28,937 nt of DNA from JAEDES01 sp045649455. GTDB lineage: Bacteria > Bacillota_I > Bacilli_A > RF39 > UBA660. Position numbers and translations under genes: made by a program. Positions 7,309 through 15,602 of the stretch are shown here, piece by piece. Positions within the stretch are counted from its first letter, which is position 1. The number at the start of each line of letters is the position of its first letter. The stretch lies in the NCBI GenBank assembly GCA_045649455.1, contig JAZRPV010000029.1:1-28937 (forward strand), read 5' to 3'. The notes under the pieces were generated by a model that searched no databases, was not told the DNA's origin, and saw only the letters and a program-made list of their open reading frames with translations.

Positions 7309-9111
7309 CTACTTCTTAGTTTCACTAGTAGAAAGAATTGATAAGAATGCTTCTTGAGGTACTTCAACACTACCAATTTGTTTCATTCTCTTCTTTCCTT
7401 CTTTTTGTTTTTCAAGTAATTTCTTTTTACGAGTAACATCCCCACCATAACATTTTGCAAGAACATTCTTTCTCATTGCTTTAATATCAGTACGCGCAAT
7501 AACATGTGTACCAATAGCAGCTTGAATAGGAACTTCAAACATTTGACGAGGAATAATTTCCTTTAATTTTTCAACTACAACTTTACCACGATTATAAGCA
7601 AAATCTTTATGAACAATTACACTTAAAGCATCAATAACGTCTCCATTTAATAAAATATCCATCTTAACAAGATTACTTTCTTTATAACCAATTAATTCAT
7701 AATCAAAAGAAGCATAACCTTTAGTATAAGATTTTAATTTATCAAAGAAATCATATACAATTTCTGAAAGAGGTATTTCATAATGAATAGTAACTCTTTC
7801 TTGATCAAGATATTCCATATTTATAAATGTTCCTCGTTTATCTTGGCATAATTCCATAATAGAACCAATATACTCACTAGGTGTAAAAATACTTGTTTTA
7901 ACATAAGGTTCTAATGTACGAGATACAGTTTCACGTCTAGGCATCTTTGCAGGTGAATCTACCATAATTTTAGATCCATCAGTCATAACAACTTCATAAA
8001 CTACTGAAGGAGATGTTGCAATTAAATCAATTCCAAATTCTCTTTCAATTCTCTCTTCAATAATTTCCATATGTAAAAGTCCTAAGAAACCACATCTAAA
8101 TCCAAATCCAAGTGCTTTAGAAGTTTCAGGTTCAAATGATAAAGCAGCATCATTTAATTTCATTTTTTCTAAAGATTCTCTTAAATCTTCAAACTTATTT
8201 GATTCAATTGGATATAACCCACAATATACCATCGGTTTCATTGGTTTATAACCTGGTAACTTTTCACTAGCAGGATCATTATCTAAAGTAATTGTATCCC
8301 CTACTTCAACATCACTAATACTTTTAATAGATGCATATAAATAACCTACTTCTCCAGCAGATAAACTCTTAACTTTAACTTCCTTAGGATTATTAACTGA
8401 AAGACCAACTACATCATAAACCGCACCAGTTTCCATCATCCTAACTAAGTCTCCAACTTTAACTTCCCCTTCTTTAACACGAATACTAGTAACAACACCA
8501 CGATAAGCATCAAATAAACTATCAAAAATTAATGCTTGAAGTTTATTCTTCTTATCACCAACAGGACTAGGTATAATTTCAATTACTTTTTCAAGCAATT
8601 CTTCAATACCAACACCAGTCTTCGCACTAGTACAGACGATTTCACTCTCAGAAAATCCTATCATTTCAAGTTCCTTAATAACTTTAGGAACATCCGCACT
8701 AGGTAAATCTATTTTATTAATAACAGGTATAACAGTTAAATTATTATCAAGCGCTAGATATAAGTTTGCTAAAGTTTGAGCTTCAATTCCTTGAGCAGCA
8801 TCTACAACAAGTAATGCTCCTTCACAAGCAGCTAAACTTCTACTAACTTCATAAGAAAAGTCTACATGTCCAGGAGTATCAATTAAATGGAATATATAAT
8901 CCTCTCCATTATGTTTATAACTAAGTTGAACTGCATTTAACTTAATAGTAATACCACGTTCTCTTTCAATATCCATACTATCAAGTGTTTGTTCTTTTAA
9001 TTCTCTCTTATCTAAAGCCCCTGTTTTTTCAAGTATACGGTCAGCAAGAGTACTCTTACCATGATCTATATGTGCAATAATACAAAAGTTTCTAATATTT
9101 TCCTGTTTCAT
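7309..9111 (-). CDS. lepA: Elongation factor 4 (LepA) GTPase
   Basis: This encodes 600 residues, the usual LepA length. From the chosen start the GTPase motifs are AHIDHGKST (13-21), DTPGH (near 81) and NKID (near 135). They are followed by EF-G-like domains II, III and V and the LepA-specific C-terminal domain ending in a basic KKKLLEKQKEGKKRMK region. LepA binds ribosomes and acts in translation initiation or back-translocation under stress. An upstream GTG at 9117 is in frame, but it abuts the GGAGG ribosome-binding site; the ATG at 9111 lies 6 bases from that site and is the better start. It is the first gene of the lepA - ADP-ribosyltransferase - hemW - HD operon, preceded by a strong extended -10 promoter. 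Confidence 0.96.
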   Translation of the reverse strand: MKQENIRNFCIIAHIDHGKSTLADRILEKTGALDKRELKEQTLDSMDIERERGITIKLNAVQLSYKHNGEDYIFHLIDTPGHVDFSYEVSRSLAACEGALLVVDAAQGIEAQTLANLYLALDNNLTVIPVINKIDLPSADVPKVIKELEMIGFSESEIVCTSAKTGVGIEELLEKVIEIIPSPVGDKKNKLQALIFDSLFDAYRGVVTSIRVKEGEVKVGDLVRMMETGAVYDVVGLSVNNPKEVKVKSLSAGEVGYLYASIKSISDVEVGDTITLDNDPASEKLPGYKPMKPMVYCGLYPIESNKFEDLRESLEKMKLNDAALSFEPETSKALGFGFRCGFLGLLHMEIIEERIEREFGIDLIATSPSVVYEVVMTDGSKIMVDSPAKMPRRETVSRTLEPYVKTSIFTPSEYIGSIMELCQDKRGTFINMEYLDQERVTIHYEIPLSEIVYDFFDKLKSYTKGYASFDYELIGYKESNLVKMDILLNGDVIDALSVIVHKDFAYNRGKVVVEKLKEIIPRQMFEVPIQAAIGTHVIARTDIKAMRKNVLAKCYGGDVTRKKKLLEKQKEGKKRMKQIGSVEVPQEAFLSILSTSETKK

Positions 9112-9131
9112 AAGCACCCTCCAGTCAACTA

Positions 9132-9160
9132 ATTATATCATGATTAAAAAACAAAGTAAA
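9132..9160 (-). promoter_or_regulatory. Promoter of the lepA operon (extended -10)
   Basis: On the minus strand TTTACT (9155-9160), a 17-base spacer and TATAAT (9132-9137) preceded by TGA give an extended -10 promoter. The predicted leader is about 15 bases. Confidence 0.65.
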
Positions 9161-9169
9161 TTTGAGAAC

Positions 9170-9196
9170 AAAAAAAGTAACAAAAAGTTACTTTTT
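9170..9196 (-). terminator. Terminator of the large secreted protein gene
   Basis: A 10-base-pair stem (9172-9181 with 9187-9196) and a 5-base loop are followed by T residues on the minus strand. The stop TAA of the gene (9188-9190) is part of the stem. Confidence 0.8.
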
Positions 9197-11092
9197 AAAA
9201 TAATCTTTAGAAATAGTTATAACTGGACGACACCCGTTGTAAATGTCATCGGAATAGCGGCTGTCGTCAAAGCTACCATAACTATATACGTTCCATACAC
9301 GGCCAGATGAAAAAGCCGAACCAGACCAGTATGAAGTTGCATAAACCCAGCTAGGAGCATTTTTACAACTTGAACCACTACATCCAAGAGAAGTTAATTC
9401 CTCATAAGTAATAAGTCTTGCCTCTGTAAGAGTAACTCCTAACGTGCTTAAATATGTTTTATAATTTTCTACATAACTATAAAGAGTTGAATTTGAATCA
9501 TATACATACGCTGGATAACTACTTACTGTACTTGACCAATAATTTGTATTAGAAAACTTTATTGTTCCTTTATATGGTTTTCCTGAGCTTACATATCCTA
9601 ACATAGTTAAATCTTGTTTGCCTGTTGCTTCCTCTCCATATGCAGTCCAACTAGTATTGTATTCTCCACCAACATATAGATTATATTTTGCTAACATCGT
9701 TACTGTATCATCTGAACTAGAAATAACATAAAAACATTCATTACCAAAACATTTTTCAGTTCCAACTACATATGGATCATATATTTCATCAATAGATAAC
9801 TCAATAACCGGTCTAACACCAAACACCATATCAGTGGTTACACCCAAAGGTCCAGCTTCAACTTGGCCGTCAGTCATCACAGCATACACAAAACCAGAAG
9901 TATATGTAGTTTGTGTCCAATATGTTGAAGAATAGAGCCAATTATATGAATCTAAACACCCTGTATTACTAGTAGTATAATCCACGCTACTCTCACAACC
10001 TAGTTTTTCTAACTCTGTTACTGTAATTAAACGAGCATCTTTTATAGAAACACCCTCACCTAATAAATAAACACTATATGCATTAACATAATTCTTTATT
10101 GTACTTTCAGAATAAATTGTACTACCATCAGAATAAGCAACAACACCGTTAAAAGATTCGGCATTTTTAGATAAACCAACCATAGAAGAATCTTGCAAAC
10201 CTGTTGCCTCATCCCCATATGCAGTCAATACTTTATTTTCATATTTACCACCTACATATAAATTGTATTTTGCAAGCATACTAACTGTAGATCCATCGTT
10301 TGAAATAATATAAAAGCATTCATCTTTTATACATACTTCACTACCTACTTCGTTAATTTTCCCGCTTACAAGTCTTGCAACCGGTTCTTCTTGTTTAATT
10401 TCTATATTACCTTTTACACTAGCTAACAATAAATTACTACCTTGATAAACAGTCGGATAGTATGCAACTTTTTCTCCATTTTGATAAACAGCTATTCGCT
10501 TTAATGGTTCAGCAAAATCAACATTTAGTTCAGCACCATCTATTACTTCTGTTGGATAATTATTATTAGTTACATCTGTATAAGTTACTTTATGATATGT
10601 TCTAAAATCTAACTCTAAATTAACTTCATATTCTCCAGGCGTACCCATAAACTTTATTTGAAATGTCTTTACTGCCATTTGATTACATTTACCAGTATCA
10701 TCACATATTTTATCTTTTAAATTATAATTAATTATTTCATAAGATAAACCGGTTGGTACTGTTCCTACTAGTTGTAATATACCAACATCACTAGAGCCAT
10801 AATTAGTTACTTCTACATCAAATACTATAGATGATGAACTGTTTACTAAATTAAATTTAGATGCTATTGTATTTACACTAAACTCTTCATAAGATGAAGT
10901 AGAATTTGAACTAGAACTTGATAATTTAAAATTTGTTATTCTAACATCTGCTTCTGCTCTAGCATATGCATTTCCTTTTATAGTCATTGTTGAATTAATT
11001 GCAGAATATGCTACAGTTTGAAAATACAAACAAAAAAGAATTAAGAAAATTAATGAAAATAATTTTAATTTTTTATTATTCTTCCTTTTCAT
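9188..11092 (-). CDS. Large secreted protein with two tandem lectin-like domains
   Basis: This encodes 634 residues. A signal peptide (basic start, hydrophobic 11-27, likely cleavage after VAYS or nearby) is followed by STMTIKGNAYA, a motif like that after the signal peptide of TasA/camelysin-type proteins. A beta-rich region (about 45-200) precedes two tandem domains of roughly 185 residues (249-433 and 443-629). Each begins with Cys-x5-CFY[VI]IS, shares MLAKYNLYVGG and AYG[DE]EATG, and ends in G[VC]RPVI. The domains resemble the DUF6273/FISUMP-type C-type-lectin-like folds of gut bacterial surface proteins, including retroelement-diversified ones; this is a family-pattern judgement. There is no LPXTG or C-terminal membrane anchor, so it is secreted or held non-covalently. 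The last part of domain 2 has strikingly different codon use (see 9224-9328). It has its own promoter and terminator. Confidence 0.75.
   Translation of the reverse strand: MKRKNNKKLKLFSLIFLILFCLYFQTVAYSAINSTMTIKGNAYARAEADVRITNFKLSSSSSNSTSSYEEFSVNTIASKFNLVNSSSSIVFDVEVTNYGSSDVGILQLVGTVPTGLSYEIINYNLKDKICDDTGKCNQMAVKTFQIKFMGTPGEYEVNLELDFRTYHKVTYTDVTNNNYPTEVIDGAELNVDFAEPLKRIAVYQNGEKVAYYPTVYQGSNLLLASVKGNIEIKQEEPVARLVSGKINEVGSEVCIKDECFYIISNDGSTVSMLAKYNLYVGGKYENKVLTAYGDEATGLQDSSMVGLSKNAESFNGVVAYSDGSTIYSESTIKNYVNAYSVYLLGEGVSIKDARLITVTELEKLGCESSVDYTTSNTGCLDSYNWLYSSTYWTQTTYTSGFVYAVMTDGQVEAGPLGVTTDMVFGVRPVIELSIDEIYDPYVVGTEKCFGNECFYVISSSDDTVTMLAKYNLYVGGEYNTSWTAYGEEATGKQDLTMLGYVSSGKPYKGTIKFSNTNYWSSTVSSYPAYVYDSNSTLYSYVENYKTYLSTLGVTLTEARLITYEELTSLGCSGSSCKNAPSWVYATSYWSGSAFSSGRVWNVYSYGSFDDSRYSDDIYNGCRPVITISKDYFKK
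9224..9328 (-). other. Candidate variable repeat of a diversity-generating retroelement
   Basis: This covers residues 589-623 at the end of the second lectin-like domain. In the 19 codons from Asn601 to Asn619, ten end in C (AAC, AGC, GAC, GAC, AGC, CGC, TCC, GAC, TAC, AAC) and 18 end in C or T. The rest of this A+T-rich gene mostly ends codons in A or T. This is the pattern left when adenine-specific mutagenic retrohoming scatters the first two bases of AAY codons. The block ends in the constant GCRPV motif typical of such targets. No reverse transcriptase or template repeat is present in the window, so the assignment is inference. Confidence 0.5.
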
Positions 11093-11122
11093 ATTTCTAT
11101 CCTCTACTTCCGTATATTAACA

Positions 11123-11131
11123 ATTATATCA
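11123..11131 (-). promoter_or_regulatory. Extended -10 promoter of the large secreted protein gene
   Basis: On the minus strand TATAAT (11123-11128) is preceded by TGA, giving TGnTATAAT about 30 bases ahead of the ATG. I see no convincing -35. The ribosome-binding site AGAGGAT follows at good spacing. Confidence 0.55.
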
Positions 11132-11180
11132 CAATTTTATTATATATTATATAATTTCAACATTTCAAATTTTAGACAAA

Positions 11181-11208
11181 TAAAAATCAATGTATATTTA
11201 CATTGATT
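11181..11208 (-). terminator. Terminator of the histidine phosphatase gene
   Basis: A perfect 10-base-pair stem (11185-11194 with 11199-11208), a 4-base loop and then TTTTA on the minus strand. The gene's TAA stop (11207-11209) overlaps the stem base. Confidence 0.8.
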
Positions 11209-11746
11209 ATTTAATTTCATATTCCCATCCAGGTTGCCAATCACCTGTTTTTCTCCAATCAGCTTGATTAGCTTCTTCCCAAGTAATTCCTTTACTTATA
11301 ACTTCAAGAGCTAACTGAGGTGCCCTATGAGCAACAATACCAATTGTCTTTCCATCATAATTTTCTTTTAAATATGAGACAAATTCTCTCATTCTCTTCT
11401 CTACATCTTTTAAACTTTCTCCATTAGGAAAAACTTCATCTACATGCTCTTCATAAACAACTAGACTCTTATGACAACCATCTAAATCACCATAATTACA
11501 TTCTCTAAGTCTCTTATCCCTAATCTTTTCAACCTCAGGAAAAGCGATATTAGAAGAATCAATCGCTCTTTTTAAATCAGATGTAAACATAATATCAAAC
11601 TTATCGCCTCTATCAGAAGAAACTTTACCTAAATTTAAAGCTTGTTCTTTTCCTAAATCATTAAGCATGGCCTCTTTCCAACCACTACAAAGTTTAGAAG
11701 CATTATCAGTAGTTGTACCATGTACAAAGTAAATTATTTTAATCAT
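11207..11746 (-). CDS. Histidine phosphatase superfamily protein (phosphoglycerate mutase-like), RHG motif altered
   Basis: This encodes 179 residues in the branch-1 histidine phosphatase layout. The N-terminal strand carries FVHGTTTDN with the catalytic His9. TSDLKRAIDS (55-64) supplies the second Arg. A Glu-containing loop follows (RLRECNYGDLDG, 79-90), and VAHRAP (138-143) supplies the second active-site His. The usual RHG is VHG, so the Arg that normally precedes the nucleophilic His is replaced by Val. The phosphatase could act on small phosphorylated metabolites, but the substrate is unknown. The ribosome-binding site GGTGGTGAT fits the ATG at 11746. It forms a single-gene unit between the terminators at 11773 and 11185. 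Confidence 0.8.
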   Translation of the reverse strand: MIKIIYFVHGTTTDNASKLCSGWKEAMLNDLGKEQALNLGKVSSDRGDKFDIMFTSDLKRAIDSSNIAFPEVEKIRDKRLRECNYGDLDGCHKSLVVYEEHVDEVFPNGESLKDVEKRMREFVSYLKENYDGKTIGIVAHRAPQLALEVISKGITWEEANQADWRKTGDWQPGWEYEIK

Positions 11747-11770
11747 AAAATCACCACCATAAATATATCA

Positions 11771-11800
11771 AAAAAAGATGAATATTTCTACTCATCTTTT
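11771..11800 (-). terminator. Terminator of the Thr-rich-linker membrane protein gene
   Basis: A 9-base-pair stem (11773-11781 with 11792-11800) with a 10-base loop, followed on the minus strand by a run of T. Confidence 0.7.
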
Positions 11801-11804
11801 ATTA

Positions 11805-12935
11805 TTAATTAATTTCACTACTTAAGAAATGGAATTCATTATTACTATCTTTAAAGAAAGTATAAGTAATAGTAGTTGCTTTATCTTTAAAGTCAGCAAG
11901 TTCAATTGGATTATTATAGTATTGTGATTTAGATACACCTGTTTTACTTTCTAAAACATTGTTACAGTTATAATCAGCACATACTTTATAATCATATGTT
12001 GGTTCAACTTCTTCTTCACCCTCAGCAACTTCTGTCTTATGTTCTACATATTGTGTAAAGATAACTTGTTCTTTAATAACAATATTACTTGTTTTAGCCA
12101 TTCTAATTGCACTTATTAATTCACCATATACAGGTTTAATAGGAACTGTCTCAGCAGTTAAATCACTATTTCTATCAAAGTTAATTAAGAATGAATCACT
12201 AGTAGAATCATATCTAAGTAATCCAGCATTATATCCACTTACTGTAAAGTTAGCAGCAAAAGGAATTTCTCCTTCATAATTATATGTTACATCTTCACCA
12301 AAGAAATCTTCCATAGCAGCTTGAATTGTATCATTTGCAATACTAAATTCTTTAATCTTCATAACTGTATCAGTAGTTTCTTCAGTAGTAACATCTGTAT
12401 CCGTTTCAGTTGTAGTATTTCCTTCTTCATCTGTAGTAGTTGTTGTTTCAGTAGTTGTTGTAGTAGAACCACCAGTAACATCAACTTCTTCATATATAGC
12501 AGTAAAATCACTTGAAGTTAAATATCTCGCAGCAAAGAAGAATTTATCATTATTTGAGAAATTATCAATTGTAACTTTTTCATTTTTAAAGAAAATAGGA
12601 TTTCTCATACCTCTAATTCCAAAAGATACATTTCCATATAAATATGTTACCATCTCATCATTTAAAGTCATAGGAGTATCTTTTAAAGGAGCCTCAGTAG
12701 GTTTATTACCACCATTAATTAATGCATCAGTTATAAAATAAACTGTAATAAATGTAACAAACGATACTGTAAGTATAATTGCCCACTTCTTTATATTTTC
12801 AGGAGTAAATGGAGAATTAGTTTGATATTCACCAGTTTCTTCCTCTTCCTCTTCATCAAATGTATAATCTTCTTCTATCTCAACACCATCATACATATCA
12901 TCTTGAATGTTGAAATCATCATTATTATTACTCAT
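11805..12935 (-). CDS. Single-pass membrane protein with acidic tail and Thr-rich linker, unknown function
   Basis: This encodes 376 residues from the ATG at 12935, which sits 7 bases after GAGG; a GTG six bases upstream is in frame but too close to the site. The first 45 residues are very acidic (DEEEEEE) and cytoplasmic. One membrane helix follows at about 51-70, then an extracytoplasmic region. That region is interrupted by a linker of about 35 residues dominated by Thr with Glu/Asp (about residues 153-190) and ends in a beta-rich domain with two cysteines (VCADYNC) that could pair. I do not recognise the family. The design suggests an envelope or cell-division-associated protein with a wall-spanning spacer, but this is only inference. 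It is flanked by terminators on both sides, so it appears monocistronic. Confidence 0.75.
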   Translation of the reverse strand: MSNNNDDFNIQDDMYDGVEIEEDYTFDEEEEEETGEYQTNSPFTPENIKKWAIILTVSFVTFITVYFITDALINGGNKPTEAPLKDTPMTLNDEMVTYLYGNVSFGIRGMRNPIFFKNEKVTIDNFSNNDKFFFAARYLTSSDFTAIYEEVDVTGGSTTTTTETTTTTDEEGNTTTETDTDVTTEETTDTVMKIKEFSIANDTIQAAMEDFFGEDVTYNYEGEIPFAANFTVSGYNAGLLRYDSTSDSFLINFDRNSDLTAETVPIKPVYGELISAIRMAKTSNIVIKEQVIFTQYVEHKTEVAEGEEEVEPTYDYKVCADYNCNNVLESKTGVSKSQYYNNPIELADFKDKATTITYTFFKDSNNEFHFLSSEIN

Positions 12936-13007
12936 ATACACACCTCTATTCTAATAATATTTTACCATATATTAAAAAAAAGAAAACACATTTTTATCAA
13001 TTTGACA

Positions 13008-13034
13008 AAAAAAGAGAACACTAAATGTTCTCTT
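13008..13034 (-). terminator. Terminator after the M16 peptidase pair, stop codon in the loop
   Basis: A 9-base-pair stem (13012-13020 with 13026-13034) and a 5-base loop are followed by TTTTTTT on the minus strand. The M16 stop TAG (13021-13023) lies in the loop. Confidence 0.85.
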
Positions 13035-14298
13035 CTTTATTCATCTTAACAATTGCAATATTATTAAAGTTAATTTTCTCAACAATTTCATTCATAATAT
13101 CAATATCTAGATTTCTAATTCTATCAATCTTATCTCCAACAACTTCTTTATATCTAATAATATCATCATATAAATTATTTACAGTAGAATCAACATCATC
13201 TATCATCTTAACTTCATTTGCAATCCAAACTTTCTTCATACGTTCGAAATCATTCTTATTAATTTTAACATTATTTAATTCATCTTTTATTTCTTGAATC
13301 AATACATCAGGTTCTTCACTACCAGACATTATATATAGTGTATGAAATCCATCTATAGTTTCAACCTCAGTATAAAAATTATTAATTAATTTCTTATTAC
13401 GAACTCTTTCTTTAAATTCTGAAGAATTACCAAATAAAATAGATGCTATCATTTGAATATATAAATCTAAATCAAATATATCATACTTACCTAAAGTCTT
13501 ATCACAAATCTTTAGTCCAATTGCAATCTTTGGAACACTTATATTAGATGTAACCTCTTGATATTCGCATCTAACTTCTTTAGGTTCACTAATATTACTA
13601 GTTTTAGCTTTTCCTCTATTATCAATATCTTCTAAAGAATTTTTAATAATTTCATAAGCTTTATCTTTATCAAATCCACCTACTATTAAAATAAACATAT
13701 TATTAGGTGAATAAAAACTATTATAGCAAGTATATAAATCTTCTTTAGTAATTTTATATATCTCTTCAACAGATCCACCGATATCTATTCTTCTAGGATG
13801 ATTATGATATATATTTTGTCTTAAATAATTATCTAATTGATAATCAGGAATATCAGCATACATCTTTAATTCTTCAGCAATTATACCTTTTTCTTTCTCA
13901 ACATTTTGATCAGTATAATATGGGGAATTAACATATTTAATTAAATATTCTAAGTTATCTTCAAACTTCTTAGTACCATAACAAATATATTGCGTATAAT
14001 CAAAAAATGTCATAGCATTTGCTCCAGTACCACTTTCACTAAAATAAGTAAAAGGATCTACTCCATCTTCTTGTTCAAACATCTTATGTTCAAGAAAATG
14101 AGCAATTCCTAAAGGAACAGAAACCTCTTCATCTTCCCCTGCTGGAACAAAAGTAGTAGTTTCACTACCATATCTAGTAGCATAACTCATATAATAATTA
14201 TTCTTATTATCATAAGGTAATAAATATACTTCAAGACCATTTTTTAACTTATCATAGTATAAAGTCATATCTAACTTACTAAGTTCAATCTCTTTCAT
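13021..14298 (-). CDS. M16-family zinc metallopeptidase, catalytically competent (YmfH-like)
   Basis: This encodes 425 residues. It carries the inverted zinc motif HFLEH (His67, Glu70, His71) typical of insulinase-type (M16) peptidases, and a downstream Glu in the GIIAEELKMY region (about residues 139-148) that would be the third metal ligand. No signal peptide is present. It follows its inactive partner with a TAATG overlap and a strong GGAGGG ribosome-binding site, so the two are translated as a pair and probably form the heterodimer seen in YmfF/YmfH-type systems. A similar pair lies downstream of spoIIIE in B. subtilis, matching the ftsK gene upstream here. Substrates of this pair are poorly known; peptide processing is likely. 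Confidence 0.9.
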   Translation of the reverse strand: MKEIELSKLDMTLYYDKLKNGLEVYLLPYDNKNNYYMSYATRYGSETTTFVPAGEDEEVSVPLGIAHFLEHKMFEQEDGVDPFTYFSESGTGANAMTFFDYTQYICYGTKKFEDNLEYLIKYVNSPYYTDQNVEKEKGIIAEELKMYADIPDYQLDNYLRQNIYHNHPRRIDIGGSVEEIYKITKEDLYTCYNSFYSPNNMFILIVGGFDKDKAYEIIKNSLEDIDNRGKAKTSNISEPKEVRCEYQEVTSNISVPKIAIGLKICDKTLGKYDIFDLDLYIQMIASILFGNSSEFKERVRNKKLINNFYTEVETIDGFHTLYIMSGSEEPDVLIQEIKDELNNVKINKNDFERMKKVWIANEVKMIDDVDSTVNNLYDDIIRYKEVVGDKIDRIRNLDIDIMNEIVEKINFNNIAIVKMNKEENI

Positions 14299-15554
14299 TA
14301 TTTCCCTCCCTCTAATAAGAATACAGTATCTATTTTAACTTTCTTCGCTACATTAACAATTTCTTTCTTTGTAACTTTATTCATTAGTTCCCTTTTCTTA
14401 TCAAGATCATCAGTACCAATAAATTCCATCATTAAATAATTATCAATTATTCTACTTTGACTTTCTAAAGTCTCATCAATTGCCGTATTAAATAACTCTT
14501 TCGCAACAGAAATATCACTTTCCTTAAATTTACCCTTTTGCATATCTTTAAGATCTTTTTCAATAATTTCCATTGTCTTATTAAAATTATATCTATCAAT
14601 ACCCGCTCTAATTAATAATAAATTATCTAATTTATTAGGAACAGAAACAATTGTATAACATAAAGAATTTTCTTCTCTAACTTCTTTAAATAATTTAGAG
14701 TCACACCCTCCACCAAATATAACATTAAATAAAGTTAAAGGATAATTTCTTTCATAATCACTAAGTCCATGTACTCTACAACCTATAGAAAGATTAGATT
14801 GACTATTATCAATTTCTTCTTTAACTATTTTCTTTTTCTTTGCAGATACATCATCTAATAAATAACTAGTCTTTCTCTTCTTTAATACTCTAAATTTAAA
14901 ATATTTCTTAAACATTTCAATCATATCTTCATAACACACATCTCCAATTACAAAGATATCAACTAAATCACTTTTAATCATACTTTCATAATAAGTATAA
15001 AGATTTTCTTCATTAATATTATCTAAATCTTCTAAATAACCACACATTCTATATGAAGCTGGACTCTTACTATCTAATTCTTCATACATACGCATAACAC
15101 TATATTTAGATGCTTCTTCCTTAAGAGAGTTTAAACTACTACGACAAATACTCATAACAACATCTAATTTATCTTTAGAAAATTTATTATCATTAACATC
15201 AGGATTAAATATAATTTCACTTAAATATTCAATTCCTTTTTCTAAATTACCTTTTTCAGTATATTTATCATTTAACATTGATAAATAAAAATTACTAGTA
15301 GCATACTTACCTAATCTATTATTAGTACTATAAATATCTGCAGCATATAAATCTTCTGCTTTTATATTCATATCTCTTTTAGTCTTATATTTATAAGTAG
15401 ATTGTAATAACATTTGACTAAGTACATTTCTCATTGTAATTTCATCTTTAACTACTGGTCTTTGAAATACTACTCTAACCATTACTGTTTTAAATTTATT
15501 AGTTTTAATTACATGTAAATTGTAAGAACCTAAGTCTTTTTTTACGTATTCCAA
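14298..15554 (-). CDS. M16-family peptidase homologue lacking the zinc motif (YmfF-like)
   Basis: This encodes about 418 residues with the M16 fold. The expected HxxEH is absent: the matching region near residues 43-60 reads LLQSTYKYKTKRD. It would therefore be the non-catalytic subunit partnering the active peptidase at 13021-14298. The C-terminal half shows a typical M16 FNVIFGGGCDSKLFKEVRE segment (FG.G..S.LF..VRE). The longest open frame starts with GTG at 15563, but that GTG is itself part of the AGGTG ribosome-binding site. TTG at 15554, 6 bases further on, is the better start. The gene follows deoD by about 50 bases and probably belongs to the ftsK - Tim44-like - deoD - M16 run. Confidence 0.85.
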   Translation of the reverse strand: MEYVKKDLGSYNLHVIKTNKFKTVMVRVVFQRPVVKDEITMRNVLSQMLLQSTYKYKTKRDMNIKAEDLYAADIYSTNNRLGKYATSNFYLSMLNDKYTEKGNLEKGIEYLSEIIFNPDVNDNKFSKDKLDVVMSICRSSLNSLKEEASKYSVMRMYEELDSKSPASYRMCGYLEDLDNINEENLYTYYESMIKSDLVDIFVIGDVCYEDMIEMFKKYFKFRVLKKRKTSYLLDDVSAKKKKIVKEEIDNSQSNLSIGCRVHGLSDYERNYPLTLFNVIFGGGCDSKLFKEVREENSLCYTIVSVPNKLDNLLLIRAGIDRYNFNKTMEIIEKDLKDMQKGKFKESDISVAKELFNTAIDETLESQSRIIDNYLMMEFIGTDDLDKKRELMNKVTKKEIVNVAKKVKIDTVFLLEGGK

Positions 15555-15602
15555 AAGTATCACCTCATCATTTTCTTAGTATATGTAATTAATTATTTTT
15601 TA

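Noticed and set aside
12321..12515. Plus-strand frame opposite the Thr-rich linker
   Set aside because: Antisense shadow of the repeated ACN codons; no ribosome-binding site.
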